Positions 56,803 to 64,000 of a stretch of 64,000 bases of DNA are shown here, in pieces; position 1 is the first letter of the stretch, and each line of letters starts with the position of its first letter. The stretch spans positions 27,283,256 through 27,347,255 of the forward strand of contig NC_065557.1 in NCBI RefSeq assembly GCF_022605725.1. The letters run 5' to 3'. This DNA comes from Anthonomus grandis grandis. Lineage: Eukaryota; Arthropoda; Insecta; Coleoptera; Curculionidae. Position numbers and translations under genes: made by a program. The notes beneath the pieces are model-generated. The model was not told where the DNA came from, ran no database searches, and worked only from the letters and a program-made list of their open reading frames with translations.

Positions 56803-56925
56803 GTTTAGTTGGATAAACGGTCAAATGGCATTGAAGAAGGCCTAATATAGGCCGAAACGTTGGCAATTAAAGGAAAACATTTGAAAAGCTTAGATTTTAT
56901 TTGACCATTTGTCCAACTAAACCCT
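56803..56925. repeat. Small foldback with hammerhead-like centre
   Basis: Arms TTTAGTTGGATAAACGGTCA (56803) and TGACCATTTGTCCAACTAAA (to about 56922) are inverted copies. Between them lies TTGAAGA-AGGCC...GGCC-GAAAC (56831-56858), a CUGANGA/GAAAC-type arrangement with the first C changed. It resembles the motif at 60740 in layout but not in flanking sequence. Confidence 0.5.
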
Positions 56926-57295
56926 TAAAAATTCAAAAAACTGGACTGGGTCACTAAAACAACACACAAAAAGCTATCAAAATTATAAAAAAGTAAGTTA
57001 TGCCATATAGAACAAGACCCGGAAGACGATCAATCGATTTTCTAAAAAGATAGAGGAGATATGAGAAGAGTACAAGGTACGTTTTGGCGGGAGCGTTTGT
57101 ATGATGATGGATCATCAAGTAAGCGGAGTGATGTGAATGAAACGAACCCAAATGTTTTAGTTGCTGTTATTAGAAACCTGCCTTTTACTTGGAGGCACAA
57201 AAATTAATACAGAAGTTGTAGCTGCAAATACAGATTTTGTCCAAAAAACAGATAAAAAGATTCAGGTTTATCATCAGTATATACTTATTATATTA

Positions 57296-57400
57296 TACAG
57301 TGCATCCGAAAAGTAGCGGATAAATTCAATAAAAATTAAATGGACCGTTTTTGAGAAAAATTAAAATCGTGAATTCGGGCATGAAGACCCCTTTTTAATG
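57296..57400. mobile_element. Lone mariner terminal repeat
   Basis: TACAGTGCATCCGAAAAGTA followed by AAATTCAATAAAAATTAAAT and GGACCG closely matches the reverse complement of the 3' end of the mariner relic at 29390-30477. The rest of the element is absent; homology fades after about 100 bp. Confidence 0.65.
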
Positions 57401-60400
57401 AGTGGCTTTTTGGTGAGAGAATGGGAGCGAGGATAAAAACCTCAAAAGATTTGGAGCGCTGAAGCTAAATTTAAGGCCAAAAGTATATAAAAAACCAATT
57501 GGCAATACCTGCAGAGGTATTTTAGGTAGTTAAACTTGTACGGTGCACTGCGAGTTAAGTCGAAATAAAGGATAAGAACGAGTATCAATTCCACCCAGTA
57601 CATTCACATTCAGAGTCTTACAATGTAGAGTAGAAAGTCTGTTACTTCAGCAAAATCAACCCAATCAGTAGAAATAGATTAAAACTGGTACGAGGAAACT
57701 GCAGATAGTAATTAAGGTGAGTTACATTTCTTCTCGCCGTCTGAATTATTTCTATAAGAAATGGTCAGAAACAAAACAATTTGAAAATTTGTTTGAAGAA
57801 AGCAAGTCTTCAAAAGAATATTTAAAAACCGCATTTCTTAACTTTTAAATTCAAATGCCTTTGTTTAAACCATTTTTTATTTAACATTTTTACTGTTGTT
57901 TTATAAATGTATTTTAAATTGGAAGACTAAAACAGTAGCAAAGATTATGCAATTTAATGATTTTATGCCCCAATAGATTTGAAAGTTGCTTATTTTTTAA
58001 TTCCTGTTAAAGCGCGCTCGTTTGAAGATTGAAGAATCTAGAAGTCATATTTAATTATATTCTTTATCTTTCTTTTTATATTCTTTTTTTTATATATTTT
58101 TTTCTTTATTATATTCTTTATCCAAACGTTAAGAAAGGTAAAACTATATTTTACTTTTATTGTCCAAATATAAAAGTAAAACAGGTTGCCAAATAAGTGA
58201 ATTTTTAAAATCAATGAGAAAGAATTGTAGCTCTATGACCCTTCATACTATATGGAGGGCTACATTTGAAATCTTTTGAGAGAGTAAAATTTAGAGCCCT
58301 CTAGAAATCTAACTTCTATCATTCACCAAGAACTTTGTAAAGTTCCAGAATTGTGACCTGGTGATTTTCTCTAATGCTCCCTTGACTGGGTGGAGTTTTT
58401 TCTGTGATTGAAATGTCATGGTATTTGGTCTCTAAAAGAGAAAAACTAACCTATTAATTTGGAACTTAAAGCAGCATTTTTTGTACTTAAATGTTTTGCA
58501 CAAAACTTAGAGAGAATAATTTGATAACACATTGATAACACTACTGCTATTGCTCTTATAAATTAGATGGGGGTTATTCTTCATGACAAATTACATTTAT
58601 TATGTCGGATGATAAACATAAAATTACTTATTGTATGTGAAAAAATCCGCAATAACTACTTCTTAAAACCCGCCAAATTTTATTTACATATCTCAACCGG
58701 TTTCGGAACAATACATAAATCGGCAATTTGTAAGAAAAATTTCAACACCGTGTATATCGGAAAACTAAGCACTGTGCAGGTCATAAGTTTATATAGCAAA
58801 CTGTCAATATTTTATCATGCAGAATCCCTTCTAAAGTTTGTCGCACTTAGTTAATAATAACCTGTTAAAGATTGACATTCCTTAGGTAAGTTCGTTTAAT
58901 CTACTATTTATATGTTACATTTTAGAGAGACGTCTTTTTTAACGTCCTTAGTAAGAAATGGTGATAGGAACTGATTTTATTTCAAAAGAAATGCCGATGA
59001 TTCGGCCGTTATTTAGGCTCCAGGGCTGGAAACGACAGGTTACAGCTTACAATTAAATAAACAAAAGAACAACATTAAAACATTAAATGAAAATACTATA
59101 CGTTTTTTTTGCTACTATGTTAGCATATCCTACTATGCTTATAGTAGGATATGAAATGACATTAAATCACCAATACCAGGATATAATTATTCTTACATAA
59201 GAAAAACAAAATCTATTACCTGAAAGAATTTCGTTAATCATATTCCGGCAGTTATTGGTATCACTCGTGCATAGTTCGATTGATTTTAACAGCAGACGCC
59301 GTTAAGTATATTTACCAGCTGTTTTATTTTGTCCATTGAACTGTGGTGTTTTTTTAAATTTATTAACGTAGATGTGTAAAGCGCATCACTTCATATTGTT
59401 TTCATATTTTATGATAGCTAGCGTTAAAAGGCTCTCATGAATGGAAATCTAGTAGCGATCGCAAAACGATCGAAAAAATCGAAACTTTTATGTTAAAGTC
59501 TGCATGCATATTAATCGCCTGAATAGCAGTCCGCAAAAAAGCAACTTATTGTTTATAAATAAAACGTAAGGGGGTGAGACTTGCCATCAATAGCATGTGG
59601 TAACTGATATAGTAAATCACTTCAGCACGTTTTCATTTTACTAACTACCTAAGACGCTTTGTTTTCAAATATTTTTAATTTAGAAAATATTTATCACCAA
59701 TCGGCAACGTTGCCAAATATTTTTTTCATCTTATTATCTATAAAGCATAAAGCATTTGTGAAATTATTCTGAGTGTTAGTACGAGGTAAACATGCAATTG
59801 CAACAATAGCTTATACAAATTACATATAACAGAACAGTATACAGGGTGTTTCTTAATACTGCTAAAATTTCTTACAAACGCCAATTGGATGGTGCCAGCC
59901 ATGATGTAGCTAAATTCGAAAAAAGAAGGATGTAAAATTGTTTCCGTGCGAGTGAAATAAGGAATATAAGATTTTAATCAGTATACTATTGTAGTAGCTT
60001 TAATATACGTCAAAAACTTAGAGAATAATGAACGTACACTACCGCTCAAAAGTATTTGCCCACCATGTATTCTTTTTAATATTTTAAATTAGATACAAAA
60101 ATCTTATCTTTATACCTATATTTAGAGCTATATTTAGCATCTCTTTTGTAAATTGCATGTATGCTTAAACAGCATACCTATCAACTATGGTTCGTTGAAA
60201 AACACTGGGTATTTAAAAATAGTCTTGCAAATAACAAACAATGTAGTGAAAATATGCACTTCTTCTAAAAAACTAATCGGTTTACAGCTCGTTTCCGATG
60301 AAATTTGAAACATTTAAAGGTGTTTAGTCTTCAAGAATTGATTCTGTGTAACATTGGTAAATAATTTCGCTTGCTTATTGACGATTGTCACCGTTTCTTT

Positions 60401-60616
60401 GCTGGTTTTTCAACATTCTTTAAAATGGCTAAAACAAAAGAGTTATCGGTAGAAACAAAAGGTACTATCATTGGACTTCATCATGCTGGAAAGACTAACC
60501 GTCAAATTAAAAAAGTCATCCATTTTCTCTCTAAGGTGCTGGTATAATATCAAAAGCAGGAGCGAAAAACTCTCAAAATCTACAGCATCTATATAATTTA
60601 AATAACGGTTACATAT

Positions 60617-60645
60617 GTTTCACCCGGTTAGGGCATCATCAGACC
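60617..60645 (-). ncRNA. Hammerhead-ribozyme-like core, left arm copy
   Basis: This is the inverse copy of 60740-60772 in the left arm of the palindrome, identical in the core. Confidence 0.4.
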
Positions 60646-60736
60646 TTAAAAAATTATTAATTTAAAATAAAATTACAATAAAAAGGGAAAACCTTATTTT
60701 TTATTGTAATTTTATTTTAAATTAATAATTTTTTAA

Positions 60737-60772
60737 GGTCTGATGATGCCCTAACCGGGTGAAACATATGTA
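60737..60772 (+). ncRNA. Hammerhead-ribozyme-like core, right arm copy
   Basis: Reads GGT-CTGATGA-T-GCCC-loop-GGGT-GAAAC-ATAT-GTA-ACC. CTGATGA and GAAAC are the two invariant hammerhead boxes separated by a stem-loop (stem II). AC/GT forms a minimal stem III, GTA ends at the cleavage position, and GGT/ACC gives a three-pair stem I. The minimal stem III resembles hammerheads described in Penelope-like retroelements and retrozymes. One extra base before stem II departs from the canonical form, so activity is uncertain. Confidence 0.45.
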
Positions 60773-62138
60773 ACCGTTATTTAAATTATATAGATGCTGT
60801 AGATTTTGAGAGTTTTTCGTTCCTGCTTTTGACTAACCGTCAAATTTCGACGGATTTGGGAATTCCAAGGCGGACTGTCGATTATATTGTTAGGAAATTC
60901 ACCAGAGAAGGGACTATTAGTAACAAACCTTGATCGGGAAGGCCAAAGGCAACAAGTTCAATGGAGGATTTAAATATTATAATTACAAGCAAACGCAATA
61001 GATGCCTTACCGCCCCTGAAATCACAGCAAAAATCAACAAGAAGCGTAAAAAAGCGGTCAGTGTTTCGACAGTAAAACGGCGACTTTATAATGCTGGTCT
61101 TAAAGGACGTTTAGCTGTATCAAGACCGCTACTAAAGGATGTTAATAACAAGAAAAGACTTGAGTTGGCCCAATCACACAAAGAATGGACCATTGATGAC
61201 TGGAAGAAAGTTCTCTGGAGTGACGAGTCGAAATTCGAGGTTTTTGGAACGAAGAGGCGAGTTTTTGTTCGCCGTTATGCCAATGAAAGGGTCGCTGAGA
61301 ACTGTACGGTGGCCTCATTTAAACAAGGTGGTGGTTCGGTGATGGTGTGGGGTTGTTTCAGAGGATCTGCAGTGAGCGATCTAATTAGAATAGAAAGAAT
61401 TCTTCGAAAAGAAGGTTACAAAGCAATTTTAAGTGACAATGTACTTTCTTCTGGTACTCGAATAATTAGGGAAAACTTCATCTTTCAACATGACAATGAC
61501 CCCAAGCACACGTCGAAATTGTGCAAGCAATATTTAGGTCAATTACAAAGGCAACATCTTCTGAAAGTTATGGTATGGCCCCCACAATCACCGGACCTCA
61601 ATCCTATCAAATTACTGTAGGATGAACTGGATAGACAAGTACGAAAATCATGCCCCACATCAAAAGAAGACTTGTGGAGAATCATCCAAGAAGAGTGGCA
61701 CAAGATACCTCAGGAAACTTTGGACAAATTAATTAGAAGACTACCGAAACTCTGTGAAGCTGTTATTAAAAATTGAGGCGGACATGAAGATGAACCCAAA
61801 ATTTGACTTTCTTAAATTAAATTAATTGAAAAATGTATTGTTTATATTCATTTTGTTATAAATAAACCGTTTCATAAGAATAACTGATGGTTTTATTGTT
61901 TTTAGTTATAACTTTAAAACAGTCACATGTGGGCAAATACTTTTGAGCGGTATGTGTATTGTTTTGTAGTTTTATTTTTTGATATTTGCACTTTCAGCAG
62001 TTTGTTTGCTTATTTGCAGTTACAATTTTATTTCTTTTTATTATTATATTTGAACAATTGTTTTCATAACTTTTACTAGTGTTTAAATAATAATCAGGAG
62101 TTGCTACTCTGTTATAATTATTATAACATAACCTCAAC

Positions 62139-63570
62139 ATGCCGGGAAAACGCTTGAATTTTCAAGCACGTGTCCTTGTTGGGAATCTCATTGATTATTT
62201 TAAGGCTGAAAGAAATAATAATGGTCCGCTTATTTCTTTAAATGCAGTGCAAGAGGTAAATAATACTATTTTTATTCAATATTTGATAATACGATAAACT
62301 GAAAAACTTTATAAAGAGTTGATCATGCCCTGAAAATCAGCTTAAGAACTGTAACCGGCATCAAAGTATCCAAAGATCAAAATACGCTGCCTTCAACACC
62401 TAGAAATAATAGGTCTCGAAGAAAAACCAAAACCCTCGACCTGAATGAGGATACTTTAATGGAGGTTCGGAATGTATTATATAATATGTATGCACAAATT
62501 AAGTTATATATTTTAAAAAACGGCAAAAATTGTATATTGTTATTATACTTTCAGAGAAACATTAACCATACAACGGCTTAAAGAAGAGCTATGCCAAAAA
62601 CAAATTGTTGATATAAGTTATGGATCTCTACGAACCCTGCTTTGTCATTTGAGGTTTAAATACAAGAAAGATGATAACCGAAGAGCACTAATGGAGACAC
62701 CTAATATAGCTTCAATGAGAGCAGCATTTTTCAGATAATATATGGAAAATAAACATTCAGAATTTACACGTGAACTAGTTTTTCTCGATGAAACGTGGAT
62801 TTTCTCAAAGGGCAACAAAATGAAATCATGGCAAGATGATAATGTAAAGAGTGTTCGTAGACCAGGTGTATTTGAAGGAAAACGCTTCATTGTATTACAT
62901 GCTGGACACAAAGGTGGTTTTATAAAAAATGCCAGTTTGGTTTTTGGTAGTAAATCGAAACTGATATATTATAATGGGGAAATGAATAGTGAGAACTTTA
63001 CAAAATGGGTAGAAAATCAATTAATTCCAAATTTAGAAGAACCGTCTTTAATTGTAATGGATAATGCTCCATATCATTCAGTTGAGTTGGAAAAGCAACC
63101 ATCATGTTCTTGCCAAAGAGGTAAAATTCTTAAGTGGCTCGAGAAGAATGAAATTCCGTTTGATAAGCAGACGTTTAAAGCAGAATTGTTGAGCTTAGCA
63201 AAGCTACACAAAAAACCGAAGAAATATAAAATAGATCAATTATTACAAGCAAATGGACATGAAGTTTTAAGATTGCCACTCTACCATTGTCAGTTCAATA
63301 CTATTGAAATGATTTGGGCAACAAAACATTATTATAATACACATATTGGTGAAGTTGGGCATATAGATGAAAAAGTTTTAGAAATGTGGGAGAAAGCCTT
63401 AGAAAAATGTACGTCAGAAGTATAGCAAGAGAAAATGTGTCACACCGACAATGTGTCACCAAAAGTGTGTCCGTGATGTCATAATCGAAGAAGTTGCTGA
63501 GCTTATTATCCACCTTACCAATGAAGAAAGTGATAGTAATGAAAGTTCTAGTGAATCCTGTGAATCATGA
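62139..63570 (+). pseudogene. DD82E (Sailor-like) IS630/Tc1/mariner-superfamily transposase, broken
   Basis: Starts MPGKRLNFQARVLVGNLIDY; the coding text appears split by introns (about 62257-62320 and 62490-62553, the second with a poor donor). Next come VRNVLYNMYAQ, QRLKEELCQKQIVDISYGSL, RFKYKKDDNRRALMETPNIA and a TAA at 62738-62740 where Glu is expected before YMENKHSEF. Then come FLDETWIFSKGNKMKSW (first Asp), GKRFIVLHAGHKGGF, SLIVMDNAPYHSVELEK (second Asp) and LPLYHCQFNTIEMIWA (Glu). 81 residues separate the second Asp and the Glu. The main frame stops at 63425; an acidic tail (EESDSNESSSESCES) follows in another frame to 63570. Terminal inverted repeats were not found. Confidence 0.78.
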
Positions 63571-64000
63571 AATGAAAAATTATAGAAATACATCAGACGA
63601 ACATTTTCACAAATGTTGAAATTTAATGTAAAATAACATTTAAACATTACTAGAAAATATTAATAACCGAGTGTGTATGATTTACCTAAAGTGAAATGTT
63701 ATATGTATTTGTAAAGTAAGTGATTAAATATTTTACATACTACAATTCATTATTTCATTTTAGAATCATTAAAAAAAAACTTGTGATTAATATGACTATA
63801 ACATAGAAACATAGATAAAGTAGAAATCAACGCACTTTTTAAAACTTAATAATTTATTTATAAGTATAGAACCTCAAACCGACGACACTGAATTGACAGC
63901 TGATTGAATCGAATGAATGTCGGCGATGTTTTAATAATGACGTGAACGCAAAGATTCGTTGCTCGACCTATAGTAGAGCAAAGTCTTTAGACTTTGTGTG
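63571..64000. other. Unidentified right edge of window
   Basis: AT-rich flank of the DD82E relic, becoming slightly more GC-balanced after 63880 (TCGAATGAATGTCGGCG). No gene, exon or repeat recognised. Confidence 0.4.

Larger units (their letters stand above)
56539..60034. other. Upstream of visible Sec15 exons, mostly unidentified
   Basis: Probably Sec15 intron. Holds a small foldback (56803-56925) and a lone mariner end (57296-57400). A lone TACAGGGTGTTTCTTAATAC end lies near 59838. 59121-59150 is a 12-bp-arm hairpin (CATATCCTACTA/TAGTAGGATATG). No further Sec15 exon was found. Confidence 0.4.
60509..60830. mobile_element. Palindromic insertion with 16-bp target duplication
   Basis: The 16 bases GACTAACCGTCAAATT occur on both sides (60493-60508 and 60831-60846), the second continuing the Tc1 coding sequence. 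The insert has about 43 bp of unique sequence starting AAAAAAGTCATCC, then two arms of about 133 bp (60552-60684 and 60699-60830). The arms are inverted copies with only one mismatch seen, around a 14-bp loop. Each arm carries a hammerhead-like core. A long duplication of this size suggests target-primed reverse transcription rather than cut-and-paste. Confidence 0.82.
60425..61776 (+). pseudogene. Tc1 transposase, disrupted by insertion, stops and loss of catalytic Glu
   Basis: ATG 60425 reads MAKTKELSVETKGTIIGLHH and AGKTNRQI, then is split by the insertion. It resumes at 60847 as STDLGIPRRTVDYIVRKFTR. A TGA breaks the GRPK hook region. The long frame from 60961 reads WKKVLWSDESKFEVFG (first Asp), GGGSVMVWGCF and FQHDNDPKHTSKL (second Asp). 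Near 61605 the expected SPDLNPIENLW reads SPDLNPIKLL followed by TAG. The catalytic Glu is therefore Lys and the Trp codon is a stop. The tail DELDRQVRKSCPTSKEDLW runs on to TGA 61776. Confidence 0.87.
60037..61956 (+). mobile_element. Tc1-like element with nested insertion
   Basis: The termini share ACCGCTCAAAAGTATTTGCC in inverted orientation, next to TA at 60035-60036 and 61957-61958. It carries a Tc1 transposase pseudogene and a 322-bp nested insertion (60509-60830). Without the insertion it would be about 1.58 kb, a normal Tc1 length. TIRs are about 27 bp. Confidence 0.85.

Noticed and set aside
1..64000. CRISPR arrays, operons, bacterial defence systems
   Set aside because: The window is intron-containing animal DNA; there are no regularly spaced repeats and no prokaryotic-type gene clusters.
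57000..64000. Further upstream Sec15 exons
   Set aside because: I looked on the minus strand for the expected coding text preceding VHNEEEYEQ and found none with plausible splice sites; they may lie beyond the window.

Overview
This window is AT-rich animal nuclear DNA with split genes: GT-AG introns, long introns and intergenic stretches full of transposon relics. The encoded proteins (an APC-type tumour-suppressor homologue and exocyst subunit Sec15) and the transposon mix (DD41D mariner-like elements, Tc1, PIF/Harbinger, Ty3/gypsy and LINE remnants) point to an insect. I cannot name the species from the sequence.

Two cellular genes lie tail to tail. On the plus strand, eleven exons between 2793 and 36731 join in frame into 902 codons plus a stop. 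They form the C-terminal part of an APC protein; the armadillo-repeat part must lie upstream of the window. On the minus strand, six exons between 56538 and 45246 join in frame into 350 codons plus a stop. They form the C-terminal part of exocyst subunit Sec15 (EXOC6); its 5' exons lie beyond 64000 or were not found. About 8.5 kb of transposon-rich DNA separates the two stop codons.

Nearly everything else is mobile-element debris, mostly inside introns. 1-2792: little recognisable. 2793-8873: seven of the APC exons' first six, split by a mariner scrap, a Harbinger-type MITE and a gypsy relic. 8874-21680: APC introns with a mariner relic carrying a long terminal repeat (11.1-11.8 kb), LINE pieces in opposite orientation (14.6-15.5 kb), a deleted PIF/Harbinger element with a MADF-domain gene start (17.95-18.9 kb) and a LINE reverse-transcriptase relic (19-20 kb). 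21852-30580: a nearly intact long-TIR mariner (22.26-24.09 kb), a tRNA-headed SINE-like unit, hammerhead-ribozyme-like tails and a second mariner relic. 30844-36609: a long foldback element, a MITE, a LINE 3' piece and a Tc1 element. 36732-45245: a mariner with about 565-bp terminal inverted repeats and several deleted mariners. 45246-56538: Sec15 exons with two mariners in introns. 56539-64000: a mariner end, a Tc1 with a nested palindromic insertion flanked by a 16-bp duplication, and a DD82E (Sailor-like) transposase pseudogene.

The two cellular genes have no direct functional coupling that the sequence shows. APC acts in Wnt signalling and at microtubule tips; Sec15 acts in exocytosis. 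The most unusual material is a set of hammerhead-ribozyme-like cores that recur in SINE-like and foldback repeats, and the many distinct DD41D mariner lineages, several with unusually long terminal inverted repeats. All transposase genes seen are broken.
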